From: Streptomyces tuirus
GTDB taxonomy: Bacteria > Actinomycetota > Actinomycetes > Streptomycetales > Streptomycetaceae
NCBI GenBank assembly: GCA_018195615.1
Contig: JAGTPG010000001.1
Coordinates: 186,001-250,000 of the forward strand
Length of the DNA stretch: 64,000 bases
Direction of reading: 5' to 3'
Shown here: one piece after another, positions 56,114 to 64,000 of the stretch
Layout: the number at the start of each line of letters is the position of its first letter
Position numbering within the stretch: position 1 is the first letter of the stretch
Made by a program: the position numbers and the translations under genes
The notes under the pieces: generated by a model
Database searches by the model: none
Told to the model about the DNA's origin: nothing
The model's input: the letters and a program-made list of their open reading frames with translations, nothing else

Positions 56114-57285
56114 ATGGGCGGCGACGCGGTGGTGGTCGGCGGGGAATCGGCGGACTGGCGGCGGCCATCGGACTGCGGCGGGCCGGCTGGGAGGTGACGG
56201 TCGTCGAACGCGCACCCGTCCTGGCCGACGTGGGCGCGGGAATCTCCCTGCACGCCAACGGCATCCGCGCCCTGGACGCCCTCGGCGTCGGCGCGGCGGT
56301 GCGGGCGGCCGCCCGGCCCCAGTACACCGGCGGCACACGTGATCCCCGGGGCGCGTGGCTGGCGCGGATGGACGGGGCGGTGCTAGAACGCGCCCTGGGT
56401 ACGCCCATCGTCGGCATCCCCAGGGCCGTGCTGCACCGTGCCCTGCGTACGGCACTGCCGCCCGGGTGTCTGGTGGTCGGCGCGGCGGTGACGTCCGTCG
56501 ACCGCACCGACCCGGACCGTCCGCGGACCGTGCTCGGTGACCGGGTGCTGGAGGCCGACCTGGTCGTGGCCGCCGACGGGATCGACAGCCGGCTGCGCGC
56601 CCAGCTCTTCCCGGGCCACCCCGGACCCGTCCACAGCGGATCGACCGTGCTGCGCGCCATCACCGAGCGGCCGGTGGAGCTGAGCACCGACTTCGCACTG
56701 ACCTGGGGCAGGGGCGCCGAGTTCGGGCACATCGTGTTCGCGGACGGGCGGGCGGAGTGGCATGCCGTGCTCAACGCGCCGCCCGGAGTCCGGCACGCGG
56801 ATCCGCTCGGCGTCCTGCGCCGCAGGTTCGCGGACTGGCACGACCCGATCCCGGCTCTGCTGGACGCGACCCGGCCGGGGGACGTACTGCACCACGACAT
56901 CCGCGAGCTGGTGACTCCCCTGCCCTCCTTCACGGCGGGCCGTGTCGTCCTGCTCGGCGACGCGGCCCACGCCATGACCCCGAACCTGGGGCAGGGCGCC
57001 TGCCAGGCGCTCGAGGACGCGACGACCCTGGCCGCCGCGCTCGCCGGCGAAACCGGCCTCGCCTCGGCGCTCGCCCGCTACGACGCCGAACGCCGCCCGC
57101 GCAGCCAGTCCGTGGCGCGTGCCGCCCGCCGGGCCGGCCGGATGGGCCAGCAGCTGTCGCACCCGCTGGCCGTCGCCGTGCGCGACACGGCCCTGCGGCT
57201 CGCTCCGTCGGGCGCCATGGTCCGCGCGATGGTGCGGCACGCGGACTGGACACCGCCGCGGTGGGACCGGCCCGTGTCGCTGTGA
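56114..57285 (+). CDS. FAD-dependent monooxygenase, aromatic hydroxylase type (frameshifted near 56146)
   Basis: Group A flavin monooxygenase of about 390 residues. DAVVVGGGIGGLAAAIGLRR (after adding one G), the DG motif LVVAADGIDSRLRAQLFPGH and the GD motif VVLLGDAAHAMTPNLGQGAC are all present. The end is RMVRHADWTPPRWDRP-like. Start ATG 56114. Divergent from a TetR protein with two operators in between, followed by an MFS exporter. This looks like an inducible detoxification or modification unit for an aromatic compound. Confidence 0.9.
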
Positions 57286-57405
57286 CACAACGGTTGGTTG
57301 TGGCTCTGGTGACGGACGGTTGTTTGCCCGTGCGGTCCGGTCGTCGCTTGGATGGCTCCCGGTCAACACCGGGTTGTCCGCGAGAGCTGGGAGTGTGCGC
57401 CGGGG

Positions 57406-58671
57406 ATGGCGGACAGACGGTCGCTGGGGCGGCGGTTCGGGTGGCTGTGGGGTGCGTACGCGGTCAGCACGGCCGGTACCTGGCTCGCGTTCGACGCGTT
57501 CGCGCTGATCGCGGTGCTGGTGCTGGACGCCGGACCGGCGCAGGTGTCGCTGCTGGCGGCGGCCGGCCCGGCGGTCGGCGCGGTGGTGTCGGTGCCGCTC
57601 GGACCGTGGGTGGAGGTCCGCCGCAAACGGCCGGTGATGGTCGCGACGGACCTGGTCCGGTGCGTGGTGCTGCTGAGCGTCCCCGTGGCGTTCGCCCTGG
57701 GCCGGCTGAGTTTCGGTCAGTTGTTGCTGGTGTCGGTGGCGGTCGCGGCGTCCGACATCACCTTCAACGCCGCGGCCGGGGCGTTCCTCAAGGAACTGGT
57801 GCCACGGCGGGACCTGCTCGTCGCGAACGGGCGGTTCGAGGCGACGAACTGGACGGCCAGCATGGTCGGGCCGCCGCTGGGCGGGGCGGCGATCGGGGTG
57901 TTCGGTCCGGTGACGACCGTGGTGGCCGACGCGGTGAGCTATCTGCTCTCGGCGCTCGGGATCCGGGCGATCGGGGGCCACGACAAGCGCCCTGTGCGGC
58001 CCGTTCCCGTGGCGGCCCGGCCCCGTGCGGGCGACCTGCTCGACGGATGGCGGCACATCCTGGCCGATCCGGGGCTGCGGCCGCTGTTCTTCAACACGGT
58101 CCTGAACAACGCCCTGATCATGGCGGCCTCACCGCCGCTCCTCGTCCTGATGGTCGATCATCTGCGGTTCGAGCCGTGGCAGTACGCCCTCGCCTTCGCG
58201 GTGCCCTGCACCGGCGGCCTGCTCGGCTCACGACTGGCCCCACGGCTCGTCACGCGGTTCGGCCGGCACCGGGTCCTGCTCACCTCGGGGGTGCTGCGGG
58301 CGTGCTGGTCCCTCGGGCTCGCCTTCGTCGGCCCCGGCACGGCCGGGCTGGTGCTGGTCATGGTGGTCGAGTTCGGGCTGATCGCCTGCTGCGGCGTGTT
58401 CAATCCGGTGTTCGCCACGTACCGGCTGGAGCGGACGCCCGCGGACCGGGTCACCCGCACGCTGGCGGCCTGGTCCGCCACCGGCAAGGCCACCACCGCG
58501 GCCGTGACCGCCCTGTGGGGTCTGCTGGCCGGTATGACCGGCCCCCGTACGGCGATCGCGCTCGCCGGTGCCCTCCTCCTCGCCACCCCGCTCCTGCTCC
58601 CCCGCCGGGACGACACGCCGGCCACCGGCCCCGAGCCGACTCCCGTGCGGCTCGAGAGGGACGGTGGCTGA
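57406..58671 (+). CDS. MFS transporter
   Basis: A 421-residue major-facilitator permease with about twelve helices. GWLWGAYAVSTAGTWLAFDA (helix 1), the A-like loop LGPWVEVRRKRPVMVATDLV, LLVANGRFEATNWTASMVGP and LLGSRLAPRLVTRFGRHRVL are typical of the MFS_3 drug-exporter group. Start ATG 57406. It lies 120 nt after the monooxygenase on the same strand and may be under the same TetR control. Ends at a strong hairpin. Confidence 0.9.
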   Translation: MADRRSLGRRFGWLWGAYAVSTAGTWLAFDAFALIAVLVLDAGPAQVSLLAAAGPAVGAVVSVPLGPWVEVRRKRPVMVATDLVRCVVLLSVPVAFALGRLSFGQLLLVSVAVAASDITFNAAAGAFLKELVPRRDLLVANGRFEATNWTASMVGPPLGGAAIGVFGPVTTVVADAVSYLLSALGIRAIGGHDKRPVRPVPVAARPRAGDLLDGWRHILADPGLRPLFFNTVLNNALIMAASPPLLVLMVDHLRFEPWQYALAFAVPCTGGLLGSRLAPRLVTRFGRHRVLLTSGVLRACWSLGLAFVGPGTAGLVLVMVVEFGLIACCGVFNPVFATYRLERTPADRVTRTLAAWSATGKATTAAVTALWGLLAGMTGPRTAIALAGALLLATPLLLPRRDDTPATGPEPTPVRLERDGG

Positions 58672-58674
58672 ACC

Positions 58675-58711
58675 GGCCGCCCGACGCAGGACAGCCGTCC
58701 GTCGGGCGGCC
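58675..58711. terminator. Perfect 12-bp hairpin after the MFS gene
   Basis: GGCCGCCCGACG and CGTCGGGCGGCC pair perfectly, starting 4 nt after the MFS stop, between convergent genes. Confidence 0.8.
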
Positions 58712-58758
58712 GTCAGGTCCGGGGACGGCCTTGCTCCCGTCCCCGGCCCAGGGTCGGC

Positions 58759-59187
58759 TCAGACCGCTCCGGGCACGTCCTCCGTGACGCCGTTCAGCGG
58801 GGAGGACGGGTCGGAGCCGTACGGGCGGGTGATGATCTCCAGGCCGTGGCCCGCAGGGTCGAGGAAGTACACTCCCCGGCCGCCGTCGTGGCGGTTGATC
58901 CGGCGCGGGTGATTGCCGTGCGGGTCGGCCTGGATCGGGATGCGGGCCGCGACGAGGCGGTCGAGGGCCTGGTCGAACTCGTCCTCGGAGACGAGGAACG
59001 CGTAGTGCTGCATGGGGATGTCGGCGTCGATGGTGAGGAAGTCCAGTGTGACGCCGTTGGCGGTCGTCACGGGCAGGAACACCCCGGCCGGAGCTCCCAC
59101 CTCCAGCCCCAGGATGTCTGCGAGGAAGTGAGCGGACTTCTCCCGGTCACGGGACAGGACGATGGTGTGATTGAACTCGACTGACAC
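58759..59187 (-). CDS. VOC-family (glyoxalase/dioxygenase-like) protein
   Basis: A 142-residue vicinal-oxygen-chelate protein. FNHTIVLSRDREKSAHFLAD then GLEVGAPAGVFLPV and HYAFLVSEDEFDQALDRLVA, DGGRGVYFLDPAGHGLEIIT are the two beta-alpha-beta-beta-beta modules with His and Glu metal ligands. GTG 59187 is taken as start; ATG 59226 adds 13 unconserved residues. Likely glyoxalase or antibiotic-binding protein; no context. Confidence 0.88.
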   Translation of the reverse strand: MSVEFNHTIVLSRDREKSAHFLADILGLEVGAPAGVFLPVTTANGVTLDFLTIDADIPMQHYAFLVSEDEFDQALDRLVAARIPIQADPHGNHPRRINRHDGGRGVYFLDPAGHGLEIITRPYGSDPSSPLNGVTEDVPGAV

Positions 59188-59360
59188 GGTTGAATGCCTC
59201 CACGGGCATCTCCGCGGCGCCTCCATGCCTCACCCGGCCGGTGACCGACACGCGATGCCGCGCCGTGGATCGTAGACACGCGCGGCCGTGACCGTCGAGC
59301 GGTTTTCGGCCGTATCGTGACGCGCCGGCCGCACGCCCGCGCCCCTGCCGCCCCGCACGA

Positions 59361-59378
59361 CCCTGACAATTGTCAGGG
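59361..59378. promoter_or_regulatory. CCTGAC palindrome, copy 1, upstream of a secreted-protein gene
   Basis: CCCTGACAATTGTCAGGG is a perfect 18-bp palindrome 65 nt before the start at 59443. TACTGT at 59401 is a possible -10. Two relatives of this element lie at 60844 and 60894. Confidence 0.6.
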
Positions 59379-59442
59379 ACCGCGTCGTCCCGGGTCTCCC
59401 TACTGTTCTGAACGTCGCCACACCGTTCAGGGGGAACTCGAC

Positions 59443-59817
59443 ATGACCACTCGCATCGCCGCCAGGGCCGCGCTCGTCGGCGCCGGGGCGCTCGCTCTGC
59501 TCGGCCCGCTCACCGCGGGGACCGCCGCCGCGTCCTCCGCGGGCGAACAGGGCACCGCCCGCGTCATGGCCGCGCCGTACGCGGTCGTGCCGTACGAGAC
59601 CGTCAACGTCCGCTCGGGACCGTCCCGTGCGTTCCCCGTTGTCGGTTCCGTGGCGGCGGGTCAGCCGCGCGGCGCCTACTGCTGGGAGCGCGGCGAGACC
59701 GTCAGCGACTACGGCTTCACCAACAACGTCTGGGTGAAGCTCACCGAGGGCTATGTCAGCGCCGTCTACCTCAAGGGCAACGAGTACGGCGACCTGCCCG
59801 CCTCGGCGTCCTGCTGA
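59443..59817 (+). CDS. Secreted SH3-like domain protein
   Basis: A 124-residue exported protein. The signal peptide (IAARAALVGAGALALLGPLT, cleavage near AAASS-A) is followed by a bacterial SH3-type domain: YETVNVRSGPSRAFPVVGSV, CWERGETVSDYGFTNNVWVK, GYVSAVYLKGNEYGDLP. Two cysteines (CW and the terminal C) may pair. Start ATG 59443. A similar secreted protein gene follows 49 nt downstream on the same strand. Confidence 0.8.
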   Translation: MTTRIAARAALVGAGALALLGPLTAGTAAASSAGEQGTARVMAAPYAVVPYETVNVRSGPSRAFPVVGSVAAGQPRGAYCWERGETVSDYGFTNNVWVKLTEGYVSAVYLKGNEYGDLPASASC

Positions 59818-59866
59818 CCCATGGCAACGACACCACCATCCACACCATCGTCCTACGGGGACAGAC

Positions 59867-60241
59867 ATGAAGCGACTGATCAGCCGTACCGCCATGGGCC
59901 TGGCCGTGGCCGCGCTCGCCGTCGGCGGCCTCGCCACCACCGTCCAGGCCGCTCCGGCCGCCGCCAACAGCGGCGACCCGACCCTGACCGACGTCTACGT
60001 CTGGGCCACCGACGTCAACCTGCGCCAGCAGCCGACCACCGACTCGCCCCGCCTCGCGGTCCGTTCGAAGTGGTGGGCGGACGCCGTGTGCCAGACGCAG
60101 GGCCAGACCGTGCACGACCCGGCCGTCGGCACCAACAACTGGTGGACGGCGGTCCAGGAGTTCGCGGGCAGTGACATCGCCTGGGTGAACAACCTGTACA
60201 TCCGCGGCGGCGAGAAGATCGCCGGCGTCCCGGACTGCTGA
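59867..60241 (+). CDS. Secreted SH3-like small protein, second of a pair
   Basis: A 124-residue protein with a signal peptide (ISRTAMGLAVAALAVGGLAT, cleavage after VQAAPA) and a domain comparable to its neighbour: VYVWATDVNLRQQPTTDSPR, KWWADAVCQTQGQTVHDPAV, DIAWVNNLYIRGG and a terminal Cys. Same length and layout as the upstream product, so probably an old duplication. Start ATG 59867. Confidence 0.75.
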   Translation: MKRLISRTAMGLAVAALAVGGLATTVQAAPAAANSGDPTLTDVYVWATDVNLRQQPTTDSPRLAVRSKWWADAVCQTQGQTVHDPAVGTNNWWTAVQEFAGSDIAWVNNLYIRGGEKIAGVPDC

Positions 60242-60271
60242 CGCCCCCTGACCGTCACGGGCCCATCGGAA

Positions 60272-60300
60272 GGGGGCGGACCGGAGCACCGGCCGCCCCT
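60272..60300. terminator. Hairpin between convergent secreted-protein genes
   Basis: GGGGCGG-CCGG pairs with CCGG-CCGCCCC around a 4-nt loop, with one bulge, between stops at 60241 and 60317. Confidence 0.65.
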
Positions 60301-60316
60301 GTGGCGTGTGTGCGGC

Positions 60317-60766
60317 TCAGTACCAGCCGGTCGCGACCAGGTCGTGGCCGTCGCACGAGAGCACGGCGCGCGAGACACGGCCGTTGAGGTTGTTGCCCAT
60401 CTGCGTGTAGGCGTAGTTGATGCCGGCGTCGACGGTCTCGGAGACCCAGCCGTCGACGCGCCCCACCCCGTTGTCGGAGCGCTGGAGCACGGCGGCGCAG
60501 TTGGCCCGGGAGTTCTCGATCCGGGCGAAGGAGCCGCACTTGTCGGAGTAGAAGTACTTCAGGGCCATGCCCTCGGCGTACTTGGTGGGCCCGATCTGCC
60601 GGAACGAGCCCGAGCAGAAGGAGGTGGTGGGGTACTGCCCTTCCATCCCGTAGGCCCCGTAGTTGCCGCCCGAGAACGGCGCGGCCTGGGCGGAGGTCGG
60701 GAGGAGCGCCATCACCGCGGCGGCGCCCCCGGCGGCCAGCAGTGTCCTGAGCGATCGGCGGCTCAT
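60317..60766 (-). CDS. Small secreted protein
   Basis: A 149-residue exported protein. A twin-Arg-like start MSRRSLRTLLAAGGAAAVMA gives a signal peptide cleaved after AQA. The mature part is YGMEGQYPTTSFCSGSFRQI, KYFYSDKCGSFARIENSRAN and RVSRAVLSCDGHDLVATGWY, with four cysteines. I do not recognise a named family. Two CCTGAC palindromes stand 80-140 nt upstream, like the one before the secreted genes at 59443. Confidence 0.7.
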   Translation of the reverse strand: MSRRSLRTLLAAGGAAAVMALLPTSAQAAPFSGGNYGAYGMEGQYPTTSFCSGSFRQIGPTKYAEGMALKYFYSDKCGSFARIENSRANCAAVLQRSDNGVGRVDGWVSETVDAGINYAYTQMGNNLNGRVSRAVLSCDGHDLVATGWY

Positions 60767-60843
60767 GAGCCCTCTTTCGTGTGGTCGGCGAGTGATCTGG
60801 TCGTGCTGTGCCGACCGTACGAGCCGTCACCGCGTCGGCGGCA

Positions 60844-60909
60844 CCTGACACTTATCAGGGTCGACGCCCCGGGCCGCCTCGCTTCGGGGGAGCCCTGACA
60901 TTCGTCAGG
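60844..60909. promoter_or_regulatory. CCTGAC palindromes, copies 2 and 3, in a divergent gap
   Basis: CCTGACACTTATCAGG (60844-60859) and CCTGACATTCGTCAGG (60894-60909), 50 bp apart, share the consensus CCTGACANTNRTCAGG with the element at 59362. They lie between a secreted-protein gene (start 60766, minus) and a signal-peptide ORF (60981, plus). Confidence 0.6.
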
Positions 60910-60980
60910 AGCGCCTGCGCGCCCGGACTCCTGATGTGGCGGCACGGACCAGCGGGCGACCAGGAAGGGCAACGCAACCC

Positions 60981-61247
60981 ATGCGCACACTCCCGCGCGG
61001 CGCCGCCGCGCTCGCGGCCGTCGTCACGGTCGCGTCGTTTCCGGGCGGTGCGGCGGCGGTACCCCGGGCGGGGAAGGCGGCTCGGGCCGCTCACCTCCCC
61101 GAGACCGCCGGGGCCTCCCCTGGACGATGCGCACTCCTGTCCCGCCCCGGCCGAAGTCGGCGATGTCCCCCGGCCCGAGATGGATCAGTTCCGGACTTCC
61201 CGTCTCGCCCTCGCCCCACTGTGCGGGTCCCGGCAACTGCACGGTGA
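60981..61247 (+). pseudogene. Signal-peptide ORF, truncated or fused
   Basis: It starts MRTLPRGAAALAAVVTVASF and PGGAAAVPRAG, an excellent export signal, behind AGGAAGGG. From about residue 40 the composition becomes Arg/Pro/Ser-rich and the frame lies antisense to an FHA-like fragment, so only the signal part seems genuine. It is probably the start of a secreted protein joined to unrelated sequence by a deletion near 61105. Confidence 0.4.
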
Positions 61248-61272
61248 TCGTTTCCACGCGGAACTCCCCCAC
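61091..61272 (-). pseudogene. FHA-domain protein N-terminal fragment
   Basis: It reads MGEFRVETITVQLPGPAQWG, then ELIHLGPGDIADFGRG, then, after a shift of frame near 61125, RPGEAPAVSGR and a stop at 61091. This resembles the first strands of a forkhead-associated domain, where LGPGD...FGRG precedes the phosphothreonine-binding Arg/Ser. The rest of the domain is missing. Confidence 0.45.
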
Positions 61273-61347
61273 TGCCGACGCCCCTCGATTTGGTCGCGAG
61301 GATTGTACGGGCGGATTCCGCTTGCCACGGAGGCGGCGGGGCGCGTG

Positions 61348-62088
61348 TCAGGCCGTTGCTTCGGCACGCCGCGCGACGAACACGAACTCGCGGCCCGGCC
61401 GGTCGGGTGCCTCGCGCACCTCCTCCACCACACAACCCTGCGCGAGCAGTTCCGCCTCGACTTCCCGCCGCTCGCGGAACCGCAGTGTCGACTCCGACGT
61501 CAGCACCTCTCCGTCCGCGACGAACACGTACACCTGACGGAACGTCACCAGCGGTCCGCTCACGTCGAGCAGCTCGACCCAGTACTCGACCGCGCCGACG
61601 CCGGGGACGTCCGTCTCGGCGTACGTGGCCTCGCGGTTCCACTCCTCCCAGGCGCGGCGGGCCGGAACGCGGGTCTCGAACACCAGGCGACCGCCGGGGC
61701 GCAGCGCCTCACGGGCCCCTCGCAGGGTCCTTCGCCACTCGTCGGGATCGACGATCTCCTGAGCGGCGTTGCCCGTCATGGTCACAAGGTCGACGCCCTC
61801 GAGTGACGGCAGGGTCGTCGCATCGCCGTGGATCCACCGCACCCGCTCGCTGCCCGGCTTGCCGCGGGCCACCTCCAGGGAGGCCCGGGCAGGGTCGGCA
61901 CCGACGACCTGGAAGCCGCGTTCGGCCAGCCGCAGCGCGAACACCCCTGTCCCGCAGCCGAGGTCGAGCACCCGGCGTGCTCTGAACTCCTGCGCCATGC
62001 GCAGGTACGGGTCGAGGTCGACGCGGTCGGGGTCGAGCGGGTCGTAGACCGCGGCGAGCCGCGGCTGCCGGAAGCACTCGTCAGCCAT
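61348..62088 (-). CDS. Class I SAM-dependent methyltransferase
   Basis: A 246-residue enzyme. MADECFRQPRLAAVYDPLDP is followed by the SAM-binding loop RRVLDLGCGTGVFALRLAER at about residue 40, GADPARASLEVARGK, IHGDATTLPS and DLVTMTGNAAQEIVDPDEW. The C-terminal beta-rich part (EYWVELLDVSGPLVTFRQVY) may bind substrate. Intact frame. No neighbouring biosynthetic gene hints at a substrate. Confidence 0.9.
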   Translation of the reverse strand: MADECFRQPRLAAVYDPLDPDRVDLDPYLRMAQEFRARRVLDLGCGTGVFALRLAERGFQVVGADPARASLEVARGKPGSERVRWIHGDATTLPSLEGVDLVTMTGNAAQEIVDPDEWRRTLRGAREALRPGGRLVFETRVPARRAWEEWNREATYAETDVPGVGAVEYWVELLDVSGPLVTFRQVYVFVADGEVLTSESTLRFRERREVEAELLAQGCVVEEVREAPDRPGREFVFVARRAEATA

Positions 62089-62154
62089 GCGACCGACGGT
62101 ACGGAGGGGCGGCTGCGGGCGGCCACCGGTTTTCGGCGACCGCCCTCACGTGTC

Positions 62155-63133
62155 TCAGCCGAGGCAGATGACGAGCAGGCAGAGTTCCTTCGAGTTCGAG
62201 GTCGAGGTCGAGTCCGAGTTGGACGGAGGCGTTTCGGCAGGAGTGGGGTCCGCCGCGGGAGGGGAGGGTGCGGGGTCCGCGGGCTGCCGCGTGTCCGCGC
62301 CGCTGTCGGCGGCGGGCGGTGTCGTCTGCTCGGTGACCTGTGACGTTGAACTGCCGGCCTGACCGGTGACCGTGTCGACGGTGCTCGGACATCGGGTGTC
62401 GTCGTCTTCGGCAGCTTGCGGGGAGTGCGGGCCGCATCGGTGCGCGGGTCCGCCGGAGTGCGGGGAGCGGCGTCCTCGGGCTGCTCGCGGTGCGAGGCAC
62501 GGCCGGTGCGGGGCTGCGTGGTGGGCGTGGGCGAGGCACGCGGTGTGTCCTGCCGGCGCGACGTCGGTTCGGAGTACGTCGGCGCCTGGCCCTCGGTGCC
62601 GCCCATGGCGGTGTCGCCCGGTGCCGCGGCCGCCTGCTTTCCGTTCGCGGAGTTCCCGCTGAAGGCGGCGACGGTCAGGCCGCCCCCGACGAGGGCGAAG
62701 GCGGTCGCCACCACGGCCCGCCGCTGGTTCTTCTTCCAGCGGGCCATCTGACGCCGCCGCGCCGCCCGGCCCTGCTGCGGTGGCTCATAGCCGTCGGACG
62801 CGGAGGTGCCCGCAGTCGCGTGCTCATCGGACGGGTCCCCGTCCGGCGACTCGTAGCCGTCGGACGGGCCCGTGCCCGGGTTCCCCCCGCCGGCGGCCGT
62901 CCCGGCGTACGCGAGAGGGAGCTCCCGGGTGCCGGCGCGGGGCTCGTCCCACACGCTGCGTTCGTCCCACACGTTCCCGTCACGCCACGCACCGGGGCGG
63001 CCGGAGCCCCCCATGCGGCCGGGCCGACACGGCCGTCGGCGGCGGAGGGGTCTATGTCCGGGGCGTAGGCGCCGCACCCCGGGCAGACCAAGGCGCCGTT
63101 GAGGTGCCGACGGCACGAGGAGCAGTAGTCCAT
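62155..63133 (-). CDS. SCO2400-family zinc-ribbon membrane protein (two frameshifts)
   Basis: About 326 residues once repaired. The N-terminal zinc ribbon is MDYCSSCRRHLNGALVCPGC, a variable Gly/Asp/Tyr-rich region follows, then a basic stop-transfer and TM segment RRQMARWKKNQRRAVVATAF with ALVGGGLTVAAFSG, a long Thr/Ser/Pro/Asp linker, and a conserved hydrophobic end KELCLLVICLG. Frames break near 63020 and 62365, one base each. The family is streptomycete-specific as far as I know, with no assigned function. Confidence 0.75.
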
Positions 63134-63334
63134 GTGTGTGGTCTTCCCGATCTGGCTGTGCCGGCGGCTCGCCGGCCGCGGCCTGGTTCACGTCCGCACG
63201 TGGGATCGAGCCGTAACGCTAACGAGACTTTGGAAGGGGGATGTGCAGCCCGTGTGACACCCCTGAGCAGATCCTCTGGATCTCACGTGTGCTGTAAGTG
63301 ACTCGTGAGTAAAGGTGATGGGGCGTGGGCATGC

Positions 63335-63997
63335 TCAGGCGCCCGCCGGGGACGGCCACCCGGTGCGCTCCAGAAGGGCGTCCGCCACTTGGTCCGCGGT
63401 GAGTCCGTCGGTGTCGATCCACAGGTCGCCGACGCCCGCGTCCTCCAGGGCGACGGCCGTTGCCACCGCTTCGTCGGCGATCCCCAGCAGGTGTTCGACG
63501 GGCTGACCGCGCAGGGGATCGCCCGGCTGGGGCCAGCTGCCCCCGCTCCCCCGCCGCAGGATCCGCCGCGTCAGCTCCTCCTGCCCGGCGTGCAGCCGGC
63601 ACAGCGTGAACTCGGCGGCCGGCAGTGCCGCGGCAAGGATCCCGGCCGCGGCCCGGTCCGGTGCCCACCCGGTCACGACCAGCGCCTGCGCTCCGGCCGA
63701 CCGGTAGGTCCGCCACAGGGCCGCCAGGTTCCGCGCCTTGAGGCGACGCGCACCGGGGTCGCCGGGGAGGGGGTGGCAGAAGCCGACCTGGTCGACATCG
63801 ACGTACGCGGCGGGCGTTCCCGCGCGCAGCACCCGCTGGTAGGCCGCGAAGCCCACGGTCGACTTGCCGACGCCCGTCGCACCGCACAGCCACAGCACCG
63901 GGCCGTCCGCGGACACGGGTGACTCGGCCGCCTCGGGCGCAGGTCCTCCCGCGGGCCCGGGCCAGCCCCTGATCCGTTCCCGCACGAGCCGCACCAC
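63335..63997 (-). CDS. P-loop NTPase, kinase-like (may extend past the right edge)
   Basis: Walker A GATGVGKSTVGFAAYQRVLR at about residue 40, then AAYVDVDQVGFCHPLP (a Walker-B-like Asp pair), RRLKARNLAALWRTYRSAGA and ALVVTGWAPDRAAAGILAAA. The C-terminus is DLWIDTDGLTADQVADALLE, like adenylylsulfate/chloramphenicol-type small-molecule kinases. The start GTG 63997 is 3 nt from the window edge and the frame stays open, so the real start may lie outside. Confidence 0.7.
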   Translation of the reverse strand: MVRLVRERIRGWPGPAGGPAPEAAESPVSADGPVLWLCGATGVGKSTVGFAAYQRVLRAGTPAAYVDVDQVGFCHPLPGDPGARRLKARNLAALWRTYRSAGAQALVVTGWAPDRAAAGILAAALPAAEFTLCRLHAGQEELTRRILRRGSGGSWPQPGDPLRGQPVEHLLGIADEAVATAVALEDAGVGDLWIDTDGLTADQVADALLERTGWPSPAGA

Positions 63998-64000
63998 CTC

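Noticed and set aside
59821..60174. Separate plus-strand ORF overlapping the second secreted protein
   Set aside because: It is a shadow frame of the signal-peptide gene at 59867, Arg/Gly/Pro-rich and without motif.

Overview
The window is a high-GC actinobacterial chromosome segment, almost certainly Streptomyces. The evidence is GC-rich third codon positions, GTG starts, ATGA-coupled genes, an HrdC-type sigma factor, an SCO2400-family protein and long perfect-stem terminators. No phage, plasmid, CRISPR array or rRNA operon was found. About thirty single-base frameshifts break otherwise full-length, conserved genes. Wherever the local sequence decides the point, one added base (nearly always G or C, usually in a short run of the same base) restores the family sequence, the lone exception being an apparent extra base in ridA. 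I read most of these as sequence error and report such genes as CDS spanning both frames. True remnants are reported as pseudogenes.

Layout. (1) 1-7.5 kb: a partial hopanoid C-3 methylase (hpnR), a membrane protein, a graveyard of fragments (IS5-type transposase, SpoIIE phosphatase, TetR tail), an aquaglyceroporin and a methyltransferase. (2) 7.1-15.3 kb: a possible envelope or peptide-stress module with two DUF418 membrane proteins flanking a 71-aa membrane peptide, an ABC exporter with an internal deletion, a small membrane protein and a NarL-type two-component pair. (3) 15.7-21.3 kb: a FadR/GntR regulator next to a catabolic operon (type II HAD hydrolase, RidA, SDR remnant, two DAO-family flavoenzymes). 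Matching 15-bp operators lie in front of both. (4) 21.5-29.9 kb: tRNA-Trp, pirin, MarR-type regulators, a TPR protein, a PepSY membrane protein, peptide deformylase, an ABC-F ATPase behind a 7-codon leader ORF, a disulfide reductase and a thioredoxin. (5) 30-40.3 kb: a benzaldehyde-type dehydrogenase, LacI, TetR/FMN reductase and a molybdo-flavo-iron-sulfur oxidoreductase operon (YagTSR/PaoABC type plus XdhC) read toward lower coordinates and preceded by a 50-bp palindrome and a TetR stub. (6) 40.4-58.7 kb: an HSL esterase, a PucR-like regulator carrying a 36-bp minisatellite, a CoA transferase, TerC, phosphoribosyltransferase, pyruvyl transferase, a flavoprotein, an AraC/DJ-1 pair, archease, CapA, hrdC, a PEBP protein, and a TetR/monooxygenase/MFS efflux-like unit with two perfect operators. 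(7) 58.7-64 kb: a VOC protein, three small secreted proteins and a signal-peptide ORF associated with copies of a CCTGAC-N4-GTCAGG palindrome, an FHA remnant, a methyltransferase, an SCO2400-family protein and a P-loop protein at the right edge.

Gene order around thioredoxin, hrdC and the PEBP gene recalls the S. coelicolor chromosome near SCO0885-SCO0896. This is from memory and not checked. Several units have the regulator-operator-target form and can be read straight from the DNA: GntR/HAD operon, TetR/FMN reductase, TetR/monooxygenase, and the CCTGAC palindromes.
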